64,000 bases of DNA from Drosophila pseudoobscura (taxonomy: Eukaryota > Arthropoda > Insecta > Diptera > Drosophilidae): the NCBI RefSeq assembly GCF_009870125.1, contig NC_046683.1:11594001-11658000 (forward strand). Reading direction: 5' to 3'. The notes under the pieces are model-generated. The model did not search any database. It worked only from the letters and a program-made list of their open reading frames with translations, and was not told the origin of the DNA. A program made the translations under genes and the position numbers. Of the stretch, positions 1-9,500 are shown piece after piece; position 1 is the stretch's first letter, and each line of letters begins with the position of its first letter.

Positions 1-1395
1 GCAGAGATAGACGCCATCACGAAAGTCCGTGTTCAAGTCGGTTATCTCAAAGTTAAGCTTCGCCAGGTGCTTGTTGACGAACGTAATCAGGGACTTCTTC
101 ACCACGGCCAGCTTGTCCGGGGCACAGTCGATCAGGGTGTCGAAGGCATCCTTCTCACACCGCATGCCCAGATCATCGTACTCGGATGTGATTTGCTCCT
201 GGAATTTCTGAGCATTCAGCACGCCCGCATTCTTCTCAGCAATCACCACGGTAACAAACACGTTCTCCGGCAGGCGTACTGGCGCTCGGAAGTGACGCAC
301 TAGGGCGACCAACAAATGTAGAATGGCCACAATGTTTTTCGAGTGCACGCTGGCCACTGACCACTTGGGTATTTTCTGATGAAAGCCGAGTGTCTGTGGA
401 AGGGAGAGCAATTAATGACCTCTTTAAACTGCTGCAGGATGCAGAATGGAAAGCTACACACATGGTTAACGGCCTTCAGGACTATGTTGAGCTTCTCGTG
501 CTGGCCCTGCTCTGACTGTGTGACTTCGGGTACGTCCAGCTTCTTGCCCGTCAGCTTTTCCCAGAGTTTGTGCAGCACCTGGCCATCGTACATGTCCTCT
601 TCCAGCTGCTGGACTATTATGCGCTGCTCGGCGAGCTCATCGTTGATCCAGTCCACCAGAATTCTCTGCAGTTTCACCACCTCTGGATCGTTGATCGACT
701 GGGGATCTATGACAGCGCGCTGCTCGTGCTCGCCTGCAGGGGCAAGGATCCAAGAGAACAATTAGGACGGACTCGTATAGACCCTCTATTTAGCAGATTT
801 ACTTACGCAGAGCATAGTCCTCGGGTGGTATGTCATATTGGTTGGGCGATCCCGGCGAGTCGATCGCGTATTTGCCCTCCTCTTGGATTTTCTTCACTAC
901 GTGGGCGAGAAGGGAATTGGGGGAACTATTAGTAAGGCAGGCAATGAATGATGATGACACAATGACCACCCTTTGATGAAGCAGTATGTGCCCCCAATCT
1001 CAGACACACACACACAAGCACATAGAGATCACAATTTGTTTGTATGCGTCACAAATGACGCAATGTTCTCAATCGCTGGGACCCAGCACAGGCACAGTCA
1101 CAGGCACATCTGGTCCTATAAACGCTCCCTAGATGTTATGGAGGGCGTTTTCCGGGTACTTTTTGACTGCACTTTGTTAATTTGATGCGTAACAGAACAT
1201 TTGATGGGGTCTACACAGTCTTAGATGCTATATGAAATAAATTTTAAGGTGTTTTTAGCAAAATATTCTCTCACCTTCGCGGGTGCCGCGTTTGCGTCCC
1301 AATGTACTAAATTTGTCCCAGAAGCTGTCTTCCTTTTCGCCCTTTTTGATTGCTGTGGGCGTGTGCGGGGATTTTGGACGACTGAGCGTAGACAT
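1..1395 (-). CDS. parvin: parvin (CH-domain focal adhesion protein), 5' part; gene runs off the window
   Basis: Parvin is the actin-binding adaptor of the integrin-linked kinase/PINCH/parvin complex at focal adhesions and muscle attachment sites. Four coding exons are visible on the minus strand: 1395-1275, 896-807, 733-462 and 393-1 (continuing past base 1). All have GT..AG borders and matching phases. The protein starts MSTLSRPKSPHTPTAIKKGE. The first calponin-homology domain follows the phrase REHEQRAVIDPQSINDPE and includes DGQVLHKLWEKLTGKKLDVP. The linker and the start of CH2 follow (DTLIDCAPDKLAVVKK), and the frame leaves the window in DGVYLC. The ATG at 1395 is chosen because it matches the conserved parvin N-terminus. 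The exon 3 donor at 462/461 was placed by homology (VNH|TLGFHQ). Most of CH2 and the stop lie outside. Recognition is by conserved sequence; exon borders are inferred from splice signals. Confidence 0.93.
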
Positions 1396-1625
1396 GGCGA
1401 CAAACTAAACAAAACAAAAAACAAACGACTTCTAGGCAAGGCACTTTTATGTTATTGTTTCCAATAATTTCTCTCTGGGTTGCCACCTTTTCAGACATTT
1501 CCGATGTCGCTGCCAAACACTGACGATAGTGCACAAATTGCATAAAGTGCATAAATTTTTTTGAATTTTATATTTTTACAGTGGTTACTTAGAACCTACT
1601 CTAAGTCTATGGGTCGAAATGTATT

Positions 1626-2063
1626 TTATATAGAATTGGGCAGCTGACAGGCCCGGACGGCCACCAACTGCAGCAAGACGAATATTGGCGAGAAGACTTC
1701 GCTGTATTCCAGCGCCGTATTCCTGCCCGACAGCTTGAGACACAACAGATACTTGAAGATGGCAATCAGCACTAGGAAGTAAGTGCTCCACATGAAGCGA
1801 TGCAGCGCCTTTCGCTTGTTGTCAGAGTCCAGATACATGCGGATGCCCACAATGACGCAGAAGTACGCATTGCAGATGTCGATAAAGAACAAAGGACTGA
1901 AGACGGTGAACCAGTCTTTCATCAGCTCTGGGAATACCTCATTCAAGGTGCCGGATATCTTAAAGGCTAACGTTATGGTAAACACCAGCAGGCCGCACAG
2001 GTTGACCAGGATCTCGAACTCAGTCAGGCCTAGCCAGCGTACTAGCTCCGATAGTTTGAACAT
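1626..2063 (-). CDS. Tmem203: TMEM203 homologue, four-pass ER membrane protein
   Basis: This is a single-exon 145-residue protein beginning MFKLSELVRWLGLTEFEILV. It aligns by eye along its whole length with vertebrate TMEM203, including the start (ELVQWLG/FEI), a central FIDICNAYFCVIVGIR-like segment and the C-terminal SPIFVLLQLVAVRAC block. Four hydrophobic segments are evident, near residues 13-35, 48-70, 88-110 and 120-138. TMEM203 is an ER protein linked to calcium handling and STING signalling in animals; the role here is inferred from family. The ATG (2063-2061) lies 2 nt after the stop of the upstream Rpp20 frame, so it is probably the second cistron of a shared transcript. It has no room for a promoter of its own between the two frames. 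Confidence 0.85.
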   Translation of the reverse strand: MFKLSELVRWLGLTEFEILVNLCGLLVFTITLAFKISGTLNEVFPELMKDWFTVFSPLFFIDICNAYFCVIVGIRMYLDSDNKRKALHRFMWSTYFLVLIAIFKYLLCLKLSGRNTALEYSEVFSPIFVLLQLVAVRACQLPNSI

Positions 2064-2065
2064 CC

Positions 2066-2716
2066 TTACTTTTGCGACCTGGTCGTCTGCTTCTTGGCCT
2101 TAGCCTTCTGTGGTTGCTGCTGTTGCTGCTGCTGGTGGGGCTTTGGCGGCTCGCGTTGGCTGACCTTTGGTAGAGCAGGCTGAGCCGGAAGCCGGGGCAC
2201 ATCAATATTAAATAGGTTGTTGCTGAAGATCTTGATGTGCAGAGCAGAGTTGTTTCGCTGCCGAAAGGTTATATCGTCCTCATCACAGAGCGGATGCAGT
2301 TCGTCCACCAACTGTATGGTGGAGGTGTTGATGGTGTAGCCCAAGGCACCCTCCGAGTTCTTGATAAGACGCAGGGCTAAGTTAAGGCCGCGAGTGATCG
2401 AGTATCCCATGCAATGCAAGAATATCTCCTTAACGCCCGAATTGAGCAGTTCCTCGCATCGCCTCTGCTGTGCCTGCAACCGTGTGAATTTAATAACTAC
2501 TACTGACTACCTATTATTTGTTAAACGCAATCCAATACACACCTTGAAGTCTGTTTTGCTGGTAATGTAGATGTTGCAGCGGTCGTTGTCAGCACGAGGC
2601 GGTAACTTGCGAACCACTCTGTGATTGGCACTGTCGCTCTGGTTTCGCCTTGAGTGGCTGTTTCTATTGTTGGTTCTTGGCTTGGCCCCTAGCTCAGGCG
2701 CATTACTTTCCATCAT
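2066..2716 (-). CDS. Rpp20: RNase P/MRP protein subunit Rpp20 (POP7 family)
   Basis: Two coding exons, 2716-2543 (58 codons) and 2473-2066 (136 codons including the stop), join in phase 0 over a 69-nt intron and give 193 residues. The Alba-like core is recognisable from VRKLPPRADNDRCNIYITSK through KEIFLHCMGYSITRGLNLAL to INTSTIQLVDELHP and the terminal NNSALHIKIF strand, as in POP7/Rpp20. Rpp20 pairs with Rpp25 and binds the P3 loop of RNase P and RNase MRP RNA, for pre-tRNA and pre-rRNA processing in nucleus and nucleolus. The C-terminus after the core is a fly-type low-complexity tail with a glutamine run and a basic KAKAKKQTTRSQK end. The start is the first of two adjacent ATGs at 2716. 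The stop TAA is followed by GG and then the ATG of Tmem203. Confidence 0.88.
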
Positions 2717-3245
2717 CAGAGTAGATTAACTATATCCCATTACACTTACTGTGTGGTGTGTTTTTACTTGGGTACGTAGACTCCAGACAGTCGAGTAGAC
2801 ACACTTTTTCCAGGATCTGGCAACCCGGCCCTAGTTGTCACTTTGACAGTTGTCGATTTTTCTACTGCCGTCGTTTTGCATCTCTATTCTATCGTCAGGG
2901 GTTCGTCGCCAGTTGAAAATTTTTCGTCCAACATTCGGAACAACAAAGGTATGTTTTTCGACCCAGAAACGCAATACTAATTGCGTCTGCAAGCAAATTG
3001 TAAGCCTCGGTATTGATCCAATCGCATTGAAAGCAACCCAAAATACCCACGAGCAATCTTGTGGCGAACCGAACTCATACTGAAGCACACATACACACAC
3101 ACGAACTTACGCATTAACATCTCCCCGCTGTTGAGGCTTTGGCAGCAGGAAAAAAGTGCAAATTACATAACTCGTTTATTTGTATATACAAAAAGTAGTT
3201 TGAGGTACAAAATTCTACATCATCTGCATAAGTAAGTTACTAAGT
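2717..3245. promoter_or_regulatory. Divergent promoter region and noncoding first exon of the TRIR-like gene
   Basis: This interval lies between the Rpp20 start (minus) and the tandem duplication. Around 2860-2948 there is a GC-balanced stretch ending CAACAAAG|GTATGT, a strong plus-strand donor at 2948/2949. The matching acceptor (TTGCAG) ends at 4168, 11 nt before the TRIR-like ATG at 4180. I read 2860-2948 as the noncoding first exon and 2949-4168 as a 5'UTR intron. The left edge of the exon is approximate because no initiator can be proven by eye. The rest, 2950-3245, is AT-rich with no gene seen. Confidence 0.5.
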
Positions 3246-4179
3246 AAGCGAGCCATCTATGTTTTACATTGAGTTACATAAGTCTTAAGAGTGGCGACCG
3301 AATGAAAAAAAGAAAAGAAAAGAATCGAATCGAATCTAATCGATTCGAAAATACCACCCAATCGCAAGTCGATGTGCCCCCCGAAAGCCTAAGTATATTC
3401 CTAACCACAAATGTAGAAAAGAAAGACAAATCTCCTTGCACAACGTTTTGGTTCAAGTAACGTTTTGTATTCATGCGTTCAAGTCATTTTTCCATGCAGG
3501 CCGAATATCCGATACGATTTCAGAGTATCACAATCCATGAGTTCAGAGTAAAACAAGCACAAATACACACAAGCAAGGCAGCCAGCCAGCAGCAAGCAGG
3601 CAGGCAAACCATCAAACGACTCCGAACTACGGATATTACAGTCTGGATAATAGTACAGCTGACAGGAGCGAAAAAGGAGAGACATCGCTCCAGCGGAGAC
3701 GTCATCTGATCTGATCTGGTCCGGTCCGGCAATCATCTCCAAGTGGACAAACGCAAACAAGTAAATTTTACCATTTCTCATTTTAATCAAGTCAATCAAA
3801 AAGAAAAAGAAAAATAACAAGAAATCAACAATCGAAGACTCGCTCTCGAGTCTACTAAATCCAAGTATCCAAATTGCATAAGAATCCCCATATGCGGGTA
3901 TATCTTGTGAGGTGGTCACCAGTCAGTATATTCTTGTTGCCTCACCTGGCGGGGGGCTGGCAGCTCCAGCTCCAGCTCCAGCCAGGTCGGAGGAAACCAG
4001 AAACTGCTTGCCGACCCACAATGAACGATTAGCTCGATTTTGAACCACAACTTACAGATATACAGAAAAGAAAACAGTTACAAATACAGATATTGTGTAT
4101 GCATAGGTATTCCGTAAAAGCGAAAACTGCAACTGCTTGATTTAACGCGGCACAGTTTCGAATTGCAGATAAACCCGAC

Positions 4180-5307
4180 ATGTCGGCGGCTCGCTTGCCC
4201 TACTATCAGCAGGATCATCCGCCGGACCAGCAGCGGCGCGGTGGACGCGGCCAGCGGGGCTATTCCGACCGCAACGCCTCCGGCTCTCATAGACGGGAGC
4301 GTAGCCGCTCCATAGAACGCCGTCGTTACAGTCGCAGCCGCTCTCGCTCCCGCAGTCGTTCCATAGAGCGTTCGGGCCAACGGCGACGACGTGACGAGCG
4401 GAACGATGAGCGGCGTCAACAGCAGCCAACGCGCTACCACCGCGAAAGGGACTCCAGGGAGCGTTCACGGGAGCGAGACCGTGACCGTGACCGTGAACGT
4501 GAACGTGACCGTGACCGCGACCGCGATTACTCCAGACGCTCCAGCCATTATCGTCGTTCAGACTCGCCTGTATCCGGCGGTGGAGGCGGAGGCGGTGGCG
4601 GCTGCCCCAGCTCCAGTTCCAGTCAGCGACGCTATCGCCAATCATCTGGAGGCGGGTCAGATCCGAATGCCGCCCAGAATCCACACAATGAGGCCCAGCC
4701 AGCAAACAGATCCAATGCCATGTCCGCCGTGGGCGCCTATTACAACCTTGACACGGAGGAGCCTTTCGACAAGGAGCGCATTCATCGTGAAATGGAGGAG
4801 AAACTGCGTGAAGCCCTCGCCAGAGAGGGAAAAGTTTATCCGCCACGTAAGCCTGAGCCGCCGTCGCATCCTGTCTTTGCCAATGATGGCTCGTTCATGG
4901 AGCTGTTCAAGAAAATGCAGCAGGAGAAAAGCCAGCAGCTGCAGATCGGCCAGGACTATCAATTGGAGAATAGTGCGCTCGGATCTGGCAGCACGGACCT
5001 ACAAACACCGACAGAGGCTCATCCAGGCATACCTTGCCTGCCCGCCATTGCAGTGGGAGCTGCAAACAGTGCGACAGCACCCTATATTGCTGCTGCGGCA
5101 GCCGGAAAATCTGCTCCTCCGCCACCCATGGTGGGACGTCGGCGCGGCGGCAAGGTCCTGAAAACCGGGATGGTTGCCAAATTGAAGACACAAAATGAGC
5201 AGGATGTGGATCCGAAGGACTTCTGGTCGCTATATTTAGCCGAGGTCAACAAATATAAGAGCAATGCCTGCGATACGGACAATGGCAAGCGTCCATTGGT
5301 CAAGTAG
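4180..5307 (+). CDS. TRIR (C19orf43)-like nuclear RNA-associated protein with RS domain, copy 1
   Basis: This 375-residue protein is encoded in one exon from the ATG at 4180, which follows a 5'UTR acceptor at 4168. Residues about 30-130 form an arginine/serine and RD/RE-rich region (SRSRSRSRSRS, alternating RDRDRD), as in splicing-associated proteins. A glycine run follows. The conserved C-terminal half contains FANDGSFMELFKKMQQEK, then PMVGRRRGGKVLKTGMVAK, and ends in YLAEVNKYKSNACDTDNGKR and PLVK. These are the signature blocks of human TRIR, reported as a telomerase-RNA-component-interacting RNase. The human protein lacks so long an RS region, so the N-terminal part is a fly elaboration or a lineage difference. 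RNA binding and nuclear location are inferred. The copy at 12003 encodes an identical protein. Confidence 0.8.
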   Translation: MSAARLPYYQQDHPPDQQRRGGRGQRGYSDRNASGSHRRERSRSIERRRYSRSRSRSRSRSIERSGQRRRRDERNDERRQQQPTRYHRERDSRERSRERDRDRDRERERDRDRDRDYSRRSSHYRRSDSPVSGGGGGGGGGCPSSSSSQRRYRQSSGGGSDPNAAQNPHNEAQPANRSNAMSAVGAYYNLDTEEPFDKERIHREMEEKLREALAREGKVYPPRKPEPPSHPVFANDGSFMELFKKMQQEKSQQLQIGQDYQLENSALGSGSTDLQTPTEAHPGIPCLPAIAVGAANSATAPYIAAAAAGKSAPPPPMVGRRRGGKVLKTGMVAKLKTQNEQDVDPKDFWSLYLAEVNKYKSNACDTDNGKRPLVK

Positions 5308-6244
5308 GGCATGGAAAAATGAACTTGAACGCATAACGCATAAGAAACTCCCTATGGAGACTCTCCCTTCAGGAGCGATCCTCCCGTTTGGTTTGCTTTA
5401 TGCCCCGCCACACACCAGTCACCAGACACACTCGACACAATCCGATTTGGGCATCACGCGCCCTCAAGCTCACATTAAAATTACATATGTACATTATGCA
5501 AATGATGGTAGATCCGATCCGCAGAGAATTGTAGTTTTCTGAACAAGAGATTTTTGTGAATGTAAATTACGAGAAATTTTTGGCTTTTTTTTTTTACATA
5601 TATTATAGTGCATATGTATTGTATGTAACTTTTTCACACGTTTAGGGACGAAGCCGTAGCCGCTGCCTCATTATAAGAATACTAATGAATGATTAATCAT
5701 AGAATAGCTTCTAAGGCCGTAGCATAGTGGACTTATACGTATTGTATATGTATCTCTTTCTATATTATATACATGCAAACATATACATATATATTCGTAC
5801 ATATATTAGCATATTATTAGTGCATAGTATAGCGCACATTCAGCATCGACAAAAACATAAGGAACTAACCTATATGATTCTTTATAATCTATCTCTTTCT
5901 CTCCGTCTCCGTTCATGCACCAAAAACTCGACTCTGTATCGAAACTTGATCCTTATTTCATTATCCATTATCTACTATCCACTATCCATTATGTCATTAT
6001 ATTTTATGTTATTATAACGATCCACATCTCAACCGACTATCAACCGCTATGTGTTATCTATCTCTCTATATCTTTCCCTCTCTATGTCCCCGTTTCCCTT
6101 GGTTTACAATTTGCTTGGTTTTTTTTGTTGCTTTCTGTTCTGTGGTTTTGTTTCCCTTTTTATTTTTTTTTCTCAACTAAAGTCTATATGCAATTTTTCA
6201 TGTCTAAAAACAAAAATAGCGACAAGTCACAAGACAGCAGCAAC

Positions 6245-6478
6245 ATGTCGGCCTATAAGCTGGAGACCGCCCCGTTTGATCCACGTTTCCCCAACCAGAA
6301 CGTGACCCGTTACTGCTACCAGTCGTACATCGACTTCCATCGTTGCCAGAAGAAGCGCGGCGAGGACTTTGCACCCTGCAACTATTTCCAGAAGGTCTAC
6401 AAGACGATGTGCCCCAATGCCTGGGTGGAGAAGTGGGACGATCAGCGCGAGAGCGGCACATTCCCTGGCCGCATCTAA
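6245..6478 (+). CDS. COX6B: Cytochrome c oxidase subunit 6B, copy 1
   Basis: COX6B is a nuclear-encoded subunit of complex IV that bridges the two monomers on the intermembrane-space side. The frame MSAYKLETAPFDPRFPNQNV to ESGTFPGRI (77 residues) matches fly COX6B closely. The twin cysteine motif is intact: C-x9-C (CYQSYIDFHRC) and C-x10-C (CNYFQKVYKTMC), the CHCH fold oxidised by the Mia40 pathway. I chose the ATG at 6245 because it gives the family's usual length. In-frame ATGs at 6200 and 6188 would add 15 or 19 residues (MSKNKNSDKSQDSSN) and could mark an isoform. A long T-rich tract followed by CTCAACTAAAG just upstream looks like a 5'UTR splice acceptor. A polyadenylation signal AATAAA lies at 6852-6857. 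Confidence 0.95.
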   Translation: MSAYKLETAPFDPRFPNQNVTRYCYQSYIDFHRCQKKRGEDFAPCNYFQKVYKTMCPNAWVEKWDDQRESGTFPGRI

Positions 6479-6851
6479 GCCGCGGTCCTGTTCCCACAAT
6501 CCCAGAAAGCAGAAGCAGAAGCAGAGGATGAACACCAACCCTACACGCAAAACAGACACAGAACAGTGCACACGACACGAACAAACAACCCAACCAGAGC
6601 AGAGGGTTGTCTCCAACGTCCCAGGATCTAGCAATTGCAACAATAATGTCACACCAAACTGTTTATGATTTTATTTCCCGGCGGTGAAAAGCATTGACAA
6701 AATACAAATACACAATTGTTCAATTCTGTGAATACCGATTCGATTGTTTATTGTTTTCTTTTTCGCTGTTGTTGAGCGCACACCTACAGACCCACAGAGC
6801 GCTACATACATGGGCCACGCAATTGTTAACACTGTTAATGTGTAATTAACC

Positions 6852-6857
6852 AATAAA
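6852..6857 (+). terminator. COX6B: Poly(A) signal downstream of COX6B, copy 1
   Basis: AATAAA lies about 375 nt after the COX6B stop codon, within the run CCAATAAAAAAAAC. The same signal in the same context recurs at 14675-14680 in copy 2, and a diverged version follows the UQCR11-like gene at 9018. Confidence 0.6.
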
Positions 6858-7896
6858 AAAAACATTCGAAACGATGTTAAATGATCTATCGTCTTGAGAA
6901 CGTTGTGTGTTTCTAGCAGAGTTAGCTAGATATACTATGGTAAGTAGGACCCATGGACCCAGCGCCCCTATGACAGGATCTTCAGAATAGCGTGGTCAGA
7001 TAGTAGACTACGTTGTAGATAATGGAGATTCGGATCTGTTTCCATTGCGACACCTAAAACAGCGAATTACTTATTAAAATATCTATTACTACGGATTGCT
7101 AGGGTAACCTCCAAGCCTGTGATGCACTTCTTGGGCTCTGTGCTTACAAATCACTGGTCGAACGATGTCTCCCTTGACATCATAAGCCCGTCTGAAGGCT
7201 CTATTGTCCTGAAGGGTTCAAAAGGAATCGCTTCTTTTTCTATAATTATAAATAATTGTTAAATATTCATTTGGCCAACATTAAGAAGTAGTCTGGCTGT
7301 TTGGAATGCTCTCAATGGAAACTAAATGGGTCTCGGAGGATTCGAGGGACTCCACTAACTACAAGCAAACACTTCGTAAAAGCGGCAGCTTCTTTCTAGA
7401 GCATTCTTTATAGGAATTCCCATGAAGAAGAAGAAACCTCTTCGTGTTCAGTCCCGTTGGCATTTCAGTCAAAGCCTCAGAGATGAATGAAGAATGAAGT
7501 ATGGTTATATGAAAATAAGATCGACCCTTTTTTTGGAAAACCATTGAAAGCCAAGTGTGGCTTTTTACTGAAAATAGCAGGCCTTGAGATCGCTTGACTT
7601 TTGGCTGTTTTGTAGACCCTGGATTTTACACCGAAAATATTCAGTACACCACTGCCAGTAGTGGAGAAAACATTAACTTTTGTTCGGAAAAGTGAAACAA
7701 AATTAAAGTGAAAAAAAAAATATAAAAAAAAATAAAAAATGTTTAGTGCGCGGAAACTAAAAAAAGTTTGGAATCCAATTTAATACAAATTTATCTACAA
7801 TTATTTAACTAATTCAATAATTGTTTAGTTGAGTTAAATAACTACCTAAATTGTGTTTCGTTTATTTTAAGTGTCACATTTGTTGCAGCGGTTACA

Positions 7897-8028
7897 CAAT
7901 ACACAATTCGAATGTTATTTGAGCGGTTTTTAAATTAAACATCAACTGTTTTCATTTCATTGTGATTACAATACACAATTCGAATGTTATTTGAGCGGTT
8001 TTTAAATTAAACATCAACTGTTTTCATT
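7897..8028 (+). repeat. 72-bp local tandem duplication, copy 1 only
   Basis: A 72-bp unit beginning CAATACACAATTCGAATG occurs twice in a row (starting at 7897 and 7969) just upstream of the UQCR11-like start codon. The second segmental copy has a single unit. It therefore arose, or was lost, after the large duplication. Confidence 0.9.
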
Positions 8029-8090
8029 GAACGTTCCGCCACGCCCGCCATTAGCAATTTATTTTCAAGAAAACATTCAAAAAACAAAAA

Positions 8091-8406
8091 ATGAGCCTCA
8101 AAAATAAGATGGTTAGTTTCTACTGCCGCCATAGGCCCTCAAAAAGCCACATGGCTATTGCCACCGCCTTGTAAGTGAAAAGTATAACTCAAAGAAATAC
8201 AAAGGATTGTATATGTAGCCTATAATATATAATCTATAATTTTGCAAAATTTTCGAATATTTTCCCATAGTATTCCTTCGGCCGGATATTTCGGACTGGC
8301 TAGCCTGTTGGCTTTGGTTTACTACACCGATTGGAAGGCAATTGCCGGTTATATTCCACTCTACAACACGAAATTCCCCAAACCCGAGGGAAAGGATTCA
8401 AAGTAA
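8091..8406 (+). CDS. UQCR11-like small subunit of complex III (6.4-kDa type), copy 1
   Basis: Two exons, 8091-8170 and 8271-8406, join TT|T across a 100-nt GTAAGT..CATAG intron to give 71 residues. The C-terminal 45 residues (IPSAGYFGLASLLALVYYTD, then WKAIAGYIPLYNTKFPKPEG) fit the UQCR11 family: the proline, a single transmembrane helix, the invariant TDW, a Y/VP motif and a K-rich end. UQCR11 is the smallest subunit of cytochrome bc1, in the mitochondrial inner membrane. The N-terminal 26 residues (MSLKNKMVSFYCRHRPSKSH) are basic and do not resemble the usual subunit start. This may be a diverged paralogue, for example a tissue-biased one, rather than the canonical gene. The exon is too short for a simple frame scan and was found by splicing. 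A possible 3'UTR intron starts GTGAGTGC near 8443. Confidence 0.72.
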
Positions 8407-8550
8407 AAAGGAATATTCCACATTTACTTATACACAAAAAAAAGTGAGTGCAAAACGATGTATTCATAAAGAAATATTTGCATAAATTATTGCATTTCAG
8501 CTGTCATGGACGACCGTCTTCGTTCGTGACTGGAAACAAATCAAATCCAA

Positions 8551-8551
<1 letters not shown>

Positions 8552-8588
<37 letters not shown>

Positions 8589-8960
8589 GCTCACAAATGT
8601 TCAATTCTACTCAATACCTATTCAAATGTTTATTTTAACCTTTAAAAAACACAACCGAATGGCAAAAAATTTTTTGCCATCTCCAACGGCATAACGTCCC
8701 GAGCAGGGGATCTAGCAATTGCAATTAAAATTTCACACACCAAAATCGACACACACACACACACACACACAAGTTCACAAATGTTCAATTCTACTCAATA
8801 CCTAAATGTTTACTTTTACCTTAAAAAAACACAAAACCGAAGAGCACATTTTTTGCTATGTATCTCCAACGCCATAACATCCCGAAATTTCACACACCAA
8901 AATCGACACACACACACACAAGTTCACAAATGTTCACAAATGTTCAATTCTACTCAATAC
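8552..8960 (+). repeat. CA-rich minisatellite, three units, copy 1
   Basis: Three units, each with a (CA)n run followed by CAAATGTTCAATTCTACTCAA and the phrase CACACACCAAAATCGACAC, lie at about 8552, 8751 and 8903. Copy 2 has four such units. The unit resembles the COX6B 3' region (GGATCTAGCAATTGCAA, GTTCAATTCT). The array is bounded by a poly(A) signal at 9018. Confidence 0.85.
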
Positions 8961-9284
8961 CTTAAATGTTTAATTATGTTAATACATCTACATTATACAG
9001 TTAATGTATAATCAGCCAATAAAAAAAACATTGGAAATGATGCCATTGCGATTTCGTTTGATTTTATTCCGAGGAGCAAATGATCGATCTGATACCATTG
9101 CGTTTATAGCATTCAGGGTTTCAGGGACTGCCTCTAAATGGGGTCACTCAGACGACTAAGACAACAACTAAGACGCAACTTCATATATATTTGATCGAAT
9201 ATACAGCCTCCTGTGTTCGAAACTCTTGGCTATCGATATTATTTCAATATATGGTAAGCAAAATCTTGCATAGATCTTTGCCCT

Positions 9285-9500
9285 TTGTTAGGCGTTAAAG
9301 GGCAGGGCAAAGTTTTGAAATTGGAAACACTCGTGACAGTGTGATTTGTGGATTTGTTAGTCGAGTCGTTATAGCCATGTCTGTCTTTCCGTCCGTCTTG
9401 TTTGACGCCTTGTTCCCGCTCTTGGGTCGCTTTTGGGAAAGTCTACTGATTATCCAAAATGATCTGTCCGGCGACAGACAGACCACCTGTTCCTTGCGCC
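9285..9500. repeat. Old degraded fragment related to the DINE-1-like insertion
   Basis: The stretch has GGGCAGGGCAAAGTTTTGAAA and a CTGTCTTTCCGTCCGTC run, resembling the GGGCGGGGCAAAG and GACGGACAG blocks of the young insertion at 10521. It is present in both segmental copies (the other near 17240-17460), so it predates the duplication. The family assignment is tentative. Confidence 0.35.

Noticed and set aside
4142-4846. Long antisense open frame opposite the TRIR-like gene (and its duplicate near 11965-12669)
   Set aside because: It is the mirror of the arginine/serine-rich coding sequence: repetitive, no family, no splice or promoter support.
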